From the NCBI RefSeq assembly GCF_026914185.1, contig NC_070558.1, positions 2,666,001 to 2,730,000 of the forward strand: a DNA stretch of 64,000 nucleotides, written 5' to 3'. The position numbers and the translations under genes are program-made. This stretch comes from Puccinia triticina. Its lineage: Eukaryota; Basidiomycota; Pucciniomycetes; Pucciniales; Pucciniaceae. A model generated the notes under the pieces. It was not told the origin of the DNA. It made no database searches and was given only the letters and a program-made list of their open reading frames with translations. Within the stretch, counting starts at the first letter, position 1, and each line of letters opens with the position of its first letter. Of the stretch, positions 1 through 11,515 are shown in pieces.

Positions 1-1278
1 TGGGTATCAGCTGGGAATGCATAACTGGCGCATTCTTCTCCCAGGAGGGAAGGTTGAGCGCTGCCATGACGTCTCCTTTGACAAAGCAGACTTCCCAGGA
101 GTCTCCCTTCTCTCCTCAGCTGATACATCCGATGAATCCAAAACGGTTGACATAGCTGAATTTGAAGAACTCAAACATACTACTCTCATCCCTCAAACTG
201 AAGAAGTTGCGGAAGTTCAAGAAGAAGCTACGTCAGAGTCAAACTCAGATGATTTCAATCCGCAGGACTTAATTGGATCATCCAGCAATAACCATCAAGA
301 ACCACCAGTCCCGGCTTCTCCAGTCACCAGCACTCAGTCCAGGCCTCAGCCCGGCTGGGATATAGTTCTTGCTCCTGATAAAGCCCCAAAGGACATATCG
401 TCGGCCATTGATGAATCAAATATCATTGAGCACCGTAGGCGCCGCGCTAACTTGTGCATCTTTGACCAACTGGATGGGTTGATGCTAGATCATCTTCTTC
501 CAGATCCCAACATTCATGCGGTAGCTTATGTTTCGGTCGGAGTTCCTCAAACTTACAACCAAGCAATGGCATCTGGAGAAGCTGAAGAATGGAGATTGGC
601 AATCAATCTGGAGTTGTCTGCCATGGCCAATCTAGGTGTATGGGAAATAGTTTGAATACCTCGCGATCACGAACTTCTTGGTACAATCTGGGTGTTCAGG
701 AAAAAGCTCAACGAAGACGGCTTAGTTTCAAAATTCAAAGCCAGATTGTGCGCGCAGGGTTTGCTGCAAGCTGCAGAAGACATACTCCACACCTACACGC
801 CGACCGGACGATTTGCTGCACTTTGCACGGTAGTAACGGTTGGTTTATCCCGTGGGTATCAAGTTCACCAGATGGACGTCAAAAATGCGTTTCTGAACGG
901 ACATTTGGAAGAAGAAGTCTATCTGCGGGCTCCTCCTGGTCACTGTCTCCGTTTGAAGAAAGAAATCTATGGTCTTAGGCAAGCTCCGAGGGTGTGGTAT
1001 TCGGCTCTAGCTGAATTTTTCAAATCCATCAATTTCAAACCTTCGCCGGCTGACCCTTCTTTATTCATAAGCAACTCGCCGTCGTGGGTGTGCTTCGTGC
1101 ATGTATACATGGATGATATGGTAATTGTCAGCCCGGATGTTCAGTGATTCAAAGACTTGATCTCGGCCCGCTTCAAGATGGAAGACATCGGCGAATTGAA
1201 GCATCTCCTTGGCGTCAAGGTGGCTTGGATTGGGGACAAGCAACTATACCTGTTTCAGGAAGCCTATATTACTAAATA
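1..1278 (+). pseudogene. Ty1/copia pol fragment (reverse transcriptase)
   Basis: One reading frame (17 to about 1278) carries the C-terminal integrase tail and reverse transcriptase of a copia retrotransposon. Visible motifs are WVFRKKLNEDG, KARLCAQGL, the HQMDVKNAFLNGHLEEEVYL block, EIYGLRQAPRVWY, the catalytic YMDDM near 1110, and FKMEDIGELKHLLG after it. The frame is broken by only two stops, both TGA (653-655 and 1145-1147), and reading resumes in the same frame after each. The element is cut at the left by the window edge and ends abruptly at about 1278 where the GGAGTG element begins; RNase H and the 3' LTR are missing. Non-functional remnant. Family assignment is secure; the subfamily is not recognised. 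Confidence 0.9.
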
Positions 1279-2196
1279 TATTTGGAGTGAACCTTTGTTC
1301 ACTCCAAAAGTGGAATAAATTGGAGTGTTCAGAAGTTCACTCCAATATTTATTGGAGTGAAAACTTTTGCACTCCAAAAATGAAGTATAAAATTAGGCAC
1401 TCAAACTGTGGAGTGGAGTTCAACCCACTCCATGTTTTCTTTTGGAGTGTGGACCACTGGGCACTCCAAAAAAGTGGGGGCAGTGATTCCCATTGAAAAA
1501 GAGCAGATAAATAGGCTCAGACTCACTGGAATATTTGGGGCCTAGTCTTAAGGAGAGGAATGCGAGTGTGGTGGAAGTTGTCTGTAGGGGGGAGGCAGGA
1601 TCTCCAAAGGTCAAAGAATGACTTTGTTGTTGCTTGGAGTGCATGCATGTATTGAAAATAGGTGTAAAATCCAGTATTTATTGGAGTGTACAGTAGTACA
1701 CTCCAGTATTTATTGGAGTGTACAGTAGTACACTCCAGTATTTATTGGAGTGTACATTAGTACACTCCAGTATTTATTGGAGTGTACATTAGTACACTCC
1801 AGTATTTATTGGAGTGTACATTAGTACACTCCAGTATTTATTGGAGTGTACATTAGTACACTCCAGTATTTATTGGAGTGTACATTAGTACACTCCAGTA
1901 TTTATTGGAGTGTACATTAGTACACTCCAGTATTTATTGGAGTGTACATTAGTACACTCCAGTATTTATTGGAGTGTACAGTAGTACACTCCAGTATTCA
2001 TTGGAGTGTACAGTAGTACACTCCAGTATTTATTGGAGTGTACAGTAGTACACTCCAGTATCTATTGGAGTGTACAGTTGTACACTCCACTTTTGGAGTG
2101 AATCTTTGTTCACTCCAAGATTTATTGGAGTAGACACCAGTTCACTCCTTTTTCCGGAGTGCATGTAATAAATATTTGGAGTGCATAAAGCCGGCC
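1279..2196. mobile_element. GGAGTG hairpin element, copy 1 (left end missing)
   Basis: Non-coding DNA built of GGAGTG...CACTCC inverted repeats. It matches copy 2 (15032-15413 joined to 24047-24510) in order: GGAGTGAACCTTTGTTCACTCC-type hairpins, a central block (about 1496-1650) and a right end GGAGTGCATAAAGCCGGCC. Copy 2 shows the left terminus is the inverted complement of this right end, giving a TIR of roughly 40 bp. Copy 1 lacks the left TIR and starts directly against truncated copia sequence. No coding capacity seen, so it would depend on a transposase from elsewhere. Confidence 0.75.
1683..2088. repeat. 32-bp tandem hairpin array, 13 units
   Basis: Thirteen units spaced exactly 32 bp. 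Each unit has an 8-bp stem GGAGTGTA, a 6-nt loop (CATTAG or CAGTAG), the complementary stem TACACTCC and a 10-nt spacer AGTATTTATT. Outer units carry CAGTAG loops and inner units CATTAG, as expected from unequal exchange or slippage expanding from the centre. Located inside the GGAGTG element; copy 2 of the element has only one such unit, at about 24219. Confidence 0.95.
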
Positions 2197-2841
2197 CCAA
2201 AAATAATTCTCATTGAATTTTTCCTTTTCTATCATTTTAACTGAAATCAATTTTTATTAGTCTGAATTTCTCAGATATTGGCCACTCAGCCGTCAAGATC
2301 ATCCAGAGGTGTGTTGATGAGATGTTGGTTTTCTTCATGTTGAGCCTGCAGCTTTGGTTGGAAGGCTGGCATGACAGGTGGGAGGGTGTAAACCCCCACC
2401 TTCAGTGTGGTTTCACAAGGACTATCACATGATTAGATAAGCATCTTGTACTTAGTCTTGCCTCTCTTCACTCCTAGTCCAGCAGAGAACTTGGACCCTT
2501 CTCTCTACTGGCTAGGTAAGCCTTTCCCCTTCCTCTAGTTGTACTTACAGAGAACTTGGAGCCTTCTCTCTACTGGCTAGCCCCCTGAAATCCAGTATAC
2601 GTTGGAACTAGAAAGCTCCAAAGGCTCCGGCCTCGTCCCAACTCGCCCCTTTCCTCCTTGTCTCCAGTGAGGGTCCAGGGGAAGTAAACATTGAGGCCGG
2701 AAAATGGTGGCTGGTTGGATTGTGAATTGACTGGCCAACAAGTGGTTTATGATGTCATGGGAATGTGTTAGTTGATCAGCTGATGCTTTAGCTTCGGAGA
2801 TATTGGTTCTTGCATTTGTACCTGGTTGCCGCTGTGAAATA
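2197..2841. other. Intergenic; inverted copy of a fragment at 11990-12130
   Basis: No gene seen. About 2266-2360 is similar to the reverse complement of 11990-12130 (shared words such as TTCATGTTGAGCCTGCAG), so both are pieces of one dispersed repeat. A 30-bp word containing GAGAACTTGG and CTCTCTACTGGCTAG occurs twice (about 2486 and 2550). Confidence 0.5.
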
Positions 2842-3408
2842 GGAGTGTGCCAAAGAAAACTCTGTTAGTAGGAGTGTGCCAAAGCACACTCTGTTAGTAG
2901 GAGTGTGCCAAAGCACACTCTGTTAGTAGGAGTGTGCCAAAGCACACTCTGTTAGTAGGAGTGTGCCAAAGCACACTCTGTTAGTAGGAGTGTGCCAAAG
3001 CACACTCTGTTAGTAGGAGTGTGCCAAAGCACACTCTGTTAGTAGGAGTGTGCCAAAGCACACTCTGTTAGTAGGAGTGTGCCAAAGCACACTCTGTTAG
3101 TAGGAGTGTGCCAAAGCACACTCTGTTAGTAGGAGTGTGCCAAAGCACACTCTGTTAGTAGGAGTGTGCCAAAGCACACTCTGTTAGTAGGAGTGTGCCA
3201 AAGCACACTCTGTTAGTAGGAGTGTGCCAAAGCACACTCTGTTAGTAGGAGTGTGCCAAAGCACACTCTGTTAGTAGGAGTGTGCAAGACAAGAGCACAC
3301 TTGGTGATAGGAGTGTGCCAAGGCACCGTGATAGGAGTGTGCCAAGGCACACTCTGTCATAGGAGTGTGCCAAAGGACACTCTGTCATAGGAGTGTGCCA
3401 AAGCACAC
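2842..3408. repeat. 29-bp tandem hairpin satellite, left block
   Basis: Units of 29 bp: stem GGAGTGTG, 6-nt loop CCAAAG, stem CACACTC(C/T), then a 7-nt spacer. The first 16 units are nearly identical with spacer TGTTAGTA; the last few have GTGATA or GTCATA spacers and altered loops, so homogenisation is strongest on the left. The block is cut at 3408 by a solo LTR and resumes at 3944. Short ORFs across it are by-products of the repeat. Confidence 0.97.
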
Positions 3409-3943
3409 TGTTGAGTTTTCGACCGGAGAACCCAAAAAGGGGGCGGAGATGCGGCAAGAATATGCTGGACAGTAAGAGGAGGATTTTCTCACTGGATCGG
3501 CTCAAGGGCGGAAAAGGAGGGAGAGAACCAATGAGTTCATTACTCTGGACTAGGCTATGGTTATATAGACTATGTACATGGCATCAACTTGTGGGTGAGA
3601 GAAAAATGAATAAAAAATGATAATGAATAAGAAACTTCTCAACTCATTGTAACATGTCAAAAGGTACATCAATATCCCCAGCAGAGAGTGCGCACACAAG
3701 AGGATAAGTCAAAGGATTTGGGAAAGTTTGACAAACTAATCTAGGCAAGGAGCAAAGTCAACAAGGCTAGTACGGTGAGCAAACATGACCACTAAATAAA
3801 AGCAGACCATAATATGTGGACTCATAAGTGTAGAATATCTTTGATCTGAAAACAAGCCCGTAGAGGAGGATAAAGTAGGTGGAGATGGTGTGAGGAGAAA
3901 GTGAAGGGGTTTTAGGGATGAGTGGAAAGACAGAAATTCAACA
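3409..3943. mobile_element. Solo LTR (535 bp) inserted in the 29-bp satellite
   Basis: The segment starts TGTTGAGTTTTC and ends GAAATTCAACA, the TG...CA ends with short inverted terminal bases typical of retrotransposon LTRs. It is flanked by a perfect 5-bp duplication CACAC (3404-3408 and 3944-3948). Removing it and one CACAC restores an intact satellite unit, which proves insertion. A TATATAG box lies near 3564. No internal domain remains, so it is a solo LTR left by LTR-LTR recombination. TGTTGA...TCAACA ends suggest Ty1/copia, but the parent element is not in the window. Confidence 0.9.
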
Positions 3944-4672
3944 CACACTCTGTCATAGGAGTGTACCAAAGCACACTCTGTCATAGGAGTGTACCAAAGC
4001 ACACTCTGTCATAGGAGTGTGCCAAAGCACACTCTGTCATAGGAGTGTGCCAAAGCACACTCTGTCATAGGAGTGTGCCAAAGCACACTCTGTCATAGGA
4101 GTGTGCCAGAGCACACTCTTTCATAGGAGTGTGCCAAAGCATACTCCATCATAGGAGTGTGCCAAAGCATACTCCATCATAGGAGTGTGCCAAAGCATAC
4201 TCCATCATAGGAGTGTGCCAAAGCATACTCCATCATAGGAGTGTGCCAAAGCACACTCCCTCATAGGAGTGTGCCAAAGCACACTCCCTCATAGGAGTGT
4301 GCCAAAGCACACTCCCTCATAGGAGTGTGCCAAAGCACACTCCCTCATAGGAGTGTGCCAAAGCACACTCCCTCATAGGAGTGTGCCAAAGCACACTCCC
4401 TCATAGGAGTGTGCCAAAGCACACTCCCTCATAGGAGTGTGCCAAAGCACACTCCCTCATAGGAGTGTGCCAAAGCACACTCCCTCATAGGAGTGTGCCA
4501 AAGCACACTCCCTCATAGGAGTGTGCCAAAGCACACTCCCTCATAGGAGTGTGCCAAAGCACACTCCCTCATAGGAGTGTGCCAAAGCACACTCCCTCAT
4601 AGGAGTGTGCCAAAGCACACTCTGTTAGGAGGAGTGTGCCAAAGCACACTCTGTTAGGAGGAGTGTGCCAAA
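3944..4672. repeat. 29-bp tandem hairpin satellite, right block
   Basis: Continuation of the GGAGTGTG-CCAAAG-CACACTC array with about 25 units. Spacer types change in blocks: GTCATA, then CATCATA, then CCCTCATA (about 13 near-identical units), then two GTTAGGA units. This is the pattern of local amplification of single variants. Confidence 0.97.
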
Positions 4673-6091
4673 TTGAGCTTTAAGAGTAGTGCGTTGAGGG
4701 ATGATGATTTTTGGTTGGTATTGAGCCTCAAGAGGAGTGGGGCAACTCTTCAATTTTTCTCATTTGGAAAGGAGCTTCTACTTTTAATAAGGATTGTAGG
4801 TCTTACCCGTCCTTGCCTCGCAGTTAGTGTTTGTTTATAGATTTTCTCAAGTTATACAAGAGTTGGTGCATTGATAAATAGTCAAATGAAGGCAAAGATA
4901 CACACTTGATTTCAACAAACTTCAAAGCAAGAAGCAATCACCGAGATATACGCAAAGGCATCGTGATCCGGCCTTCTCTATCAATGTGTCTCAGTAATAT
5001 TAGATAACATCTGTCCTAAATCACATGAAATGAAAAAAATCACACATAGATAAAAACAAGTAGACGCAATTACATCATGTTGTAATAACGGGGCTCACAA
5101 TAGCACTTTAGAAAAATGTTCCTTGTTTTGAGCACCAGTTAGAGTGCCAGCAGAATTCCCAACATAAATACTTCCTCTTCATCTGAATTGTGAATCAGTT
5201 TTGGATATTTGATTGTGCTGTGACAGGGAATGTGACATCCAGCTGGATGCGCACTATCAGACAGCCAGCGGGAGAAGCGGCGAGCAGCTGACTGAAAGAT
5301 TTCACACAACTAAGAGGAATTACTTGGTCAGATAAGGGTCAATCTAACAGTCTCAGAGACGTAGATAATGTGAAGAAAACAATAGATACCTAAGAGCGGA
5401 TCCCGGTCCGGCTCTGGTATAGAGATGAGATAGTAGAGAAAGGAACAGAAAGGACTGCAGTGCAGCTGAGACCACGCGGCTGTGGTTGGGACAGAGTCGT
5501 CTGGAGGGGAGAACTGCAATCATTGTCAATGTCTGGGCGACCCAGTTGGGAAGCTAGAGAAATCCAGTTTCTCTTACACGGGCTTGTTCAGCTTTATGCT
5601 TAACGCTTGCCGATACAAGTTGCAAGACTTTCGGGGCTGCTGTTGTCTGTTGGGTCATAAGACACACATTCAGCACCCAACATCTCTAGAAGACTCTGCA
5701 GCGATGGTCTTACCCGCTGTGGAAGGGCAGGTGATCCTATCACTGAGGCTGGGACCAAATTGGTCTTGGCTGGCATCGGAAGCAAGCGTGCTGTAACAGA
5801 GGAGATCTTCCTGTCAGCATCACTTGACCTAGCTATGAAGATCCCAGCATTCCTGGTTACCTTGAAGGTGATTTGGTTTGCTTGGGTCTCTTGGGCACTT
5901 CGTCGTTTGCTGACGTGGCTGAAGGGGAAGGAGCAGAGGCGACAGCTAAAGCTTAGTCCTCTGCCTGGGAGTCACATGCATATGCACGGACCTGAAGGTT
6001 GCGCGGGCTCACCTTGCCCCCTTGCGGGTTTAGGGTTGTGCTCCTTGCGCTTCCTCTGGTTTGAGTTTAAACCCAAATCCTGACACCGACG
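4673..6091. other. Satellite flank, then intergenic upstream of ALG7
   Basis: 4673-4745 (containing TGAGGGATGATGATTTTTGG) is the reverse complement of 10846-10915, the flank of the second satellite block, so the two blocks sit in opposite orientation and share the same border. From 4750 to 6091 I see no conserved coding sequence. The final few hundred bases should hold the ALG7 promoter and 5' UTR, but no convincing TATA element stands out. Confidence 0.55.
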
Positions 6092-7902
6092 ATGTCTGCG
6101 ATCACCCTGCTGGCCTCCTTCGGCTTCTCGCTCGCCGGCTACTTCCTCACCAGCTCACTCATCCCCACCCTCTCAGCCACGCTCATCAGCGCCGGCCTCA
6201 GGGGCAAAGACCTCCTCAAGGGAACCTCAACCGGCGGCGGCGGCTTCCTCACCAACCCAACATCAACACCAGCAACCTCTCCTCCTCCAAAACCAAAACC
6301 AAAATCAAAACTAGACAGCCAGCAGTTCATGTGCGTCGCGCTATCCCCTCTCTCTCTCCCGCAAGACTGCCTGCTGACCTATGCAGTGCTTGGAACCGGA
6401 CAGCCCAGAATCCACAGGCCTGATCGCTGGAAGCGTCTACGTATTAACGCTATGTCTATTTGTGCCGATTCCGTACTACACCCATCTCTTGCCGGAGAGC
6501 TTCCTTCCCGGCTCGACCGCGTTCACCAGCGCCAGTGATCAGGGCCCGATTCGGCCCCCGTTCCCGCTCAACAGTCTTACCGCAAATCTGGCTAGTATCC
6601 TCTCCCTCCTCTCCGCCGTCTTCCTGGGCTTCCTCGATGATGTTTTCGATATCCGCTGGAGATTTAAACTGCCAATACCTAGTTCGTGCCCCCTCTCTCT
6701 CTTCCTCTCCCATGATCACTGACTTCTTTTCATTTTTTTTGGGATCGGCTGTAGTCATCGCTTCGGTTCCTCTTCTCACCGTTTATGCCGCCTCTGCTGG
6801 TAGTACGGATATCATTGTTCCGCATATCTTTGGTCTCCGAGCTTTTCTTGGAGTCGAGAAAATCAATGGATTAATAAGCATAGGTAACCTTCTCCCCTCC
6901 TTGCTTCTTTTCTTCTTCTTCTTCAAAAAAAAAAACCCCCGCATTTTCTTCAACTAGGTTCTACAGAAAGAGAAAGAGAGTCTTACAAATAAATGTGGGA
7001 CGATGGGTGGGTGCTGAAGGGCCGTTATATTACATATATATGTCGATGTTGTCGACGTTTTGTACGAACAGTATCAACATTCTAGCGGGGATCAACGGGG
7101 TCGAAGTGGGCCAATCGATCATCATCTGTCTGTCGATCATCTGCAACGATCTGCTCTACATCCATCTCGACCTCGCCGAGTTCGGGCTGCCCCATCGGCT
7201 CACATTCGGCTTCGCCAACGGATCCAAACAGCTCGAAGATCGCCATCTGTTCTCGCTGTGCTTGATGATGCCTCTCTTGGCTGTCATGCTCGCACTCATC
7301 AAGTACAATTGGTCAGTCAATCCCCCAACCTCAACCCCTCAGTCCCATACATACGCACACCCTGACGACACGCCTTCTCCTTCGGCAACAAAAGGTATCC
7401 TGCTAGGGCTTTCGTCGGAGATACGTTCTGTTATTTCGCTGGAATGGCCTTTGCAGTCGTCGGAATCCTCGGCCATTTCTCGAAAACATTACTCTTGTTC
7501 TTCATCCCTCAGATCCTAAACTTCCTCTACTCCACTCCGCAACTCTTCGGCATACTGCCGATTTCTCGCCACCGCTTGCCGTCCCGAGATCCGCACACAA
7601 ACACCTTACGACCATCCATGGTGATCTTTGAGTTTCCGCTTTCGGACAAGTCGGTCAAGGCTAAGGTCTTGGGAGTTCTCGAAGCTCTGCGATTGATCAA
7701 GCTGGCCAGAAATAAAGAGACAAGTATCATCGCTTGTTCTAACCTCACTCTCCTCAACCTCACCCTCATCTGGCTCCCCAACCTCAACGAACTTCAACTC
7801 TCTTCGACGATCCTCGGCTTTCAAGTCTTCTCTAACTTCTTCTTGGGCTTCTTTATTCGCTACTTTCTCACTGACTTGTTCTATGATCCCCGTCTTAGAT
7901 AA
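6092..7902 (+). CDS. ALG7: UDP-GlcNAc:dolichyl-phosphate GlcNAc-1-P transferase
   Basis: Catalyses the first step of N-glycan precursor synthesis: transfer of GlcNAc-1-phosphate from UDP-GlcNAc to dolichyl phosphate in the ER membrane; the family is the target of tunicamycin. Proposed exons 6092-6330, 6404-6681, 6755-6883, 7020-7311 and 7395-7902 keep phase throughout and give 481 aa. Family signatures in order: N-terminal membrane segment, LRGKDLLK, IPESTGLIAGSVY, FLGFLDDVFDIRWRFKL (catalytic Asp pair), YYIYMSMLSTFCTNSINIL, AGINGVEVGQ, ARAFVGDTFCYFAGMAFAVV, ILGHFSKTLLLFF and a C-terminal membrane segment. All introns are GT...AG; the third 3' site (before GPLYYIYM) is an inference because an AAG acceptor is used. 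Length fits the eukaryotic family. A foldback MITE begins 16 nt after the stop. No damage seen, so it is probably functional. Confidence 0.93.
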
Positions 7903-7917
7903 AAAATCTCCTTGCTC

Positions 7918-8375
7918 CAAGGCTGAAACGCTGCGCTGCGCTACAAAAAAGCGGTCTTTTAGCGCAGCGCAGCGGGGAACCGCTGCGCGGTCAGCCCAAA
8001 AAGCGGTAGCGCAGCGCCAGTCCCGCTGCGCTACCGCTGAAAATAGCGGGGGCCCGCTTTTTCCCCGACCCAAAAAGCGGTAGCGCAGCGGACGGGGCCG
8101 CTCCTTTCAGCACCGGCCACCAGAACAGCTGCGCTTTGCTCTGCGCTGCGCTTTTTTGGCTGGCAGCGGGGGAGCGCTGCGCGGCCAGGTCAAAAAGCGG
8201 TAGCGCAGCAATGGTTCCGCTGCGCTACCGCTGAAAGTAGCGGTTCCCCGCTTCTTGCCAGACCCAAAAAGCGGTAGCGCAGCGAGCGGGGCCGCTACTT
8301 TCAGCGCAGCGCAGCGGCCACCAAAACCGCTGTGCTTCACCCTGCGCTGCGCTTTTTGAAGCGCAGCGCTTTCAC
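7918..8375. mobile_element. GC-rich foldback MITE (AGCGGTAGCGCAGCG type)
   Basis: About 460 bp made of overlapping direct and inverted copies of words such as AGCGGTAGCGCAGCG and CTGCGCTGCGCT. It is bordered by CCTTGCTC (7910-7917) and CCTTGCTT (8376-8383), an 8-bp duplication with one mismatch, as made by hAT transposases. It starts immediately behind the ALG7 stop codon and so probably forms part of that transcript's 3' UTR. No coding sequence. Confidence 0.65.
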
Positions 8376-9870
8376 CCTTGCTTGCTCTTCCTAAAAAAGA
8401 AACACTTGCTTGCTCTGGTTGCTCTTTGCTCCTCTACACAGCGGGACAGGTTCCTGCAAAGCCTGCGCGGCTGATAGCTGCCACAATCAGTTTGATATCT
8501 GATTGACTGGCAATGCCAGATGTTGGACCCAACCAGCTCTATACTACATACACGAATAAAAGACAAAGGAGTGTTGCAGACACTGTGTCAGAAAACATTC
8601 AAGTACCAACCTGGACAGTTGACCATGGTCCATGACTCCTGGCAACATGAAAAAAATGAGGGGAATAGGTGTTGAGTGACATTCAGTAACATCTGGGGAA
8701 ACTCCAGTAGGACTCTGACAGCACTGCCCTTGAAAAACTATAGCCCCTTAAGAGATTAGCGGGGCACTGATGGATGTGACTTACCATGCCCTTCCATTCT
8801 CTGGCTGAGCCAGGCAGGCTTGGCCACTGGAGCTTGTGCATCAAAACCCTCCAAACTCCACCCTGTCACACCCACATGTCAAGATCCATTGGGATCATGA
8901 AACCATCTTGTATGGAGTCAAATGGAGCCAACTTTGCACCTATCATCAACCCAACACAGTGTCAGGATCCAGCAACCACTGTCTATGACCATGCAATAAT
9001 GCCAGCTGGCTTGCCCTGGTGCTGACCTGTGATTTGGGAACATATGTGATATTGCAAACAGAGTGGTCAAGTGGGAGACCATGCTCTTTCAGCCCCAGAT
9101 CATGACGTGAATTGGTTTGGTTTGGGCCCAAAAACAGTGCCTGAACCCAACCCAATTGTGTCATCTTGGGTTGGGGTAGATTTGCAAATATGCCTCCCAG
9201 ATCCAACCTGATAAGTTTATAAGTTGGGTTGGATGGGTTTGGGTCTTGTGATTTGCTCTCAATATCTGCCTGAACCCAACCTGCAACCTGGCAGTTCTTG
9301 GGTTGGCCTAAGCCATTAACACCCAGAAAGAGGACCCACTTGCAATGTATAATGTGGTGTCCAAATGGCAGATGAGGATTTATGCTTTCAAAAGCACTTG
9401 GACCGGACCGCTGTTCTAAACTGTACTACAGGACCATGTGTTGATGGCTAGCAAATCTTGCTACAGCCCTGTTACTATGTTGTTGGAAGAATGTTAGTAC
9501 TTGTTATGACCGAATCTGTGGAGAGGAAGATGAGATCTGGGGGTTCTGGATCCTATATAGTAGATTTCAGGATGAGGAAGAGGTCTGGACCTCCAGCCTC
9601 TCAAACAAGGCCGCACATATTACCCTACAGTGAGCTTTGTAGCTTTGTAATTTAGCAGTTTTTGCGGCCACTAAGCTAATATTACAGTGTAGGAGAAACT
9701 CAGCTACAATTACAGCTACAAATTGGATGAGAAAAAAGTGCATGTTTAGCTGCAAATTACAGCTAATTAGAGATGGCCTCTTGCACCCGGTTACCCACCG
9801 CGGGTGCGGGTACCCGCCTGAAATTTTGCAAATTCTTAACACCCGCACCCGCACCCGGCACCCGCCGGTA
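8376..9870. other. Intergenic with degenerate inverted repeats
   Basis: No recognisable gene. About 9110-9310 contains repeated CCCAACCCAA / TTGGGTTGG inverted words, likely an old MITE. 9640-9770 has several GTAGCTTTGTAATTTAGC-like and AGCTACAATTACAGC-like words. From about 9771 a TAGAGATGGC terminus followed by CCCGCACCC repeats marks the left end of a hAT-like element (compare 11516 and 12310); its right end is missing and the 29-bp satellite begins at 9871. Confidence 0.5.
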
Positions 9871-10852
9871 GGAGTGTGCCAAAGCACACTCTGTTAGTAG
9901 GAGTGTGCCAAAGCACACTCTGTTAGTAGGAGTGTGCCAAAGCACACTCTGTTAGTAGGAGTGTGCCAAAGCACACTATGTTAGTAGGAGTGTGCAAGAG
10001 CACACTCTGTTAGTAGGAGTGTGCCAGAGCACACTCTGTTAGTAGGAGTGTGCCAAAGCACACTATGTTAGTAGGAGTGTGCAAGAGCACACTCTGTTAG
10101 TAGGAGTATGCAAGAGCACACTCTGTTAGTAGGAGTATGCAAGAGCACACTCTGTTAGTAGGAGTGTGCCAGAGCACACTCTGTTAGTAGGAGTGTGCCA
10201 AAGCACACTCTGTTAGTAGGAGTTTGCCAAAGCACACCCTGTTAGTAGGAGTGTGCAAGAGCACACTCTGTTAGTAGGAGTGTGCCAAAGCACACTCTGT
10301 TAGTAGGAGTGTGCCAAAGCACACCCTGTTAGTAGGAGTGTGCAAGAGCACACTCCGTGATAGGAGTGTGCAAGAGCACACTTGGTGATAGGAGTGTGCC
10401 AAGGCACCGTGATAGGAGTGTGCCAAAGCACACTCCATCATAGGAGTGTGCCAAAGCACACTCCGTTAGTAGGAGTGTGCCAAAGCACACTCCGTTAGTA
10501 GGAGTGTGCCAAAGCACACTCCGTTAGTAGGAGTGTGCCAAAGCACACTCCGTTAGTAGGAGTGTGCCAAAGCACACTCCGTTAGTAGGAGTGTGCCAAA
10601 GCACACTCCGTTAGTAGGAGTGTGCCAAAGCACACTCCGTTAGTAGGAGTGTGCCAAAGCACACTCCGTTAGTAGGAGTGTGCCAAAGCACACTCCGTTA
10701 GTAGGAGTGTGCCAAAGCACACTCCGTTAGTAGGAGTGTGCCAAAGCACACTCCGTTAGTAGGAGTGTGCCAAAGCACACTCCGTTAGTAGGAGTGTGCC
10801 AAAGCACACTCCATTAGTAGGAGTGTGCCAAAGCACACTCCGTTAGTATCAT
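9871..10852. repeat. 29-bp tandem hairpin satellite, second block
   Basis: About 34 units of the GGAGTGTG-CCAAAG-CACACTC hairpin. The left part has mixed spacers and loops (CAAGAG, CCAGAG), while about 14 units from 10440 onward are nearly identical with spacer CGTTAGTA. Same family as 2842-4672, in opposite orientation judged by the shared flank at 10846-10915. Confidence 0.97.
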
Positions 10853-11345
10853 TCCTTGCCCCACTCCTCTTGAGGCTCAATACCAACCAAAAATCATCAT
10901 CCCTCAACGCACTACTCTTAAAGCTCAACACCAACCAACAATCATTATTCCTTGCCATGCACTTCTTAAAGCTCAGCGCCAACCCATAGTCATTATTCCT
11001 TGCCAGGTCCCTCAAAAAATCTCCACCGGCTATCTTAAAGCTCAACACAACAGTAATTATTCCTTGCTAGTCCCTCCTATTACAGAATGTGCCAAAGCAC
11101 ACTCCGTAATAGGGGTGTGCCAAGGCACACTCTGTAATAGGAATGTGCAAAGCGCACTCTGTCAAAGGAATCTGCCAAATCACACTCTGTAATAGGAATG
11201 TGCTAAAGCACATGCCGTAATGGGAATTTATCAAATCACATGCCGTCAAACAAATGTGGCAAAGCACACCGGGTAATAGGAATATTCCAAAGCACACTTT
11301 GTAATAGGAGTGTGTACAGAGTTTTCTTTGGCACACTTCTATTAC
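10853..11345. repeat. Degenerate satellite flank
   Basis: 10853-11065 holds about four diverged copies of a 60-bp unit (core AAAGCTCAACACCAACCAA ... ATTCCTTGCC). 11070-11345 holds decayed hairpin units with GTAATAGG spacers, for example TGTGCCAAAGCACACTCCGT. These look like older, non-homogenised edges of the satellite. Confidence 0.7.
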
Positions 11346-11515
11346 TGAGTGTGCTTATCCCTTTTCCCATTTGGTCACTCCTTGGTACATAAATACAAAA
11401 TTCCACATACTCCAGTTTCACACCAAGGCTCAAATTTCTTTACCAAGACAATAAATTTGCCTGCACTTCCTTATCCCGCTGATGAACCCCCAATGAGGTC
11501 AGACACCTGCACAAC
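11346..11515. other. Intergenic remainder
   Basis: No gene or repeat recognised apart from the target duplication of the next element at 11508-11515. Confidence 0.4.

Noticed and set aside
2842..4672. CRISPR-like array of regular 29-bp repeats
   Set aside because: Spacers are 7 nt and nearly identical rather than unique, the repeats are full hairpins, and the context is a eukaryotic genome with introns. It is a satellite.
9871..10852. Repetitive ORFs of the type MLWHTPTNRVCFGTLLL
   Set aside because: They are translations of the 29-bp satellite (29 is not a multiple of 3, so frames cycle) with no start context or family.
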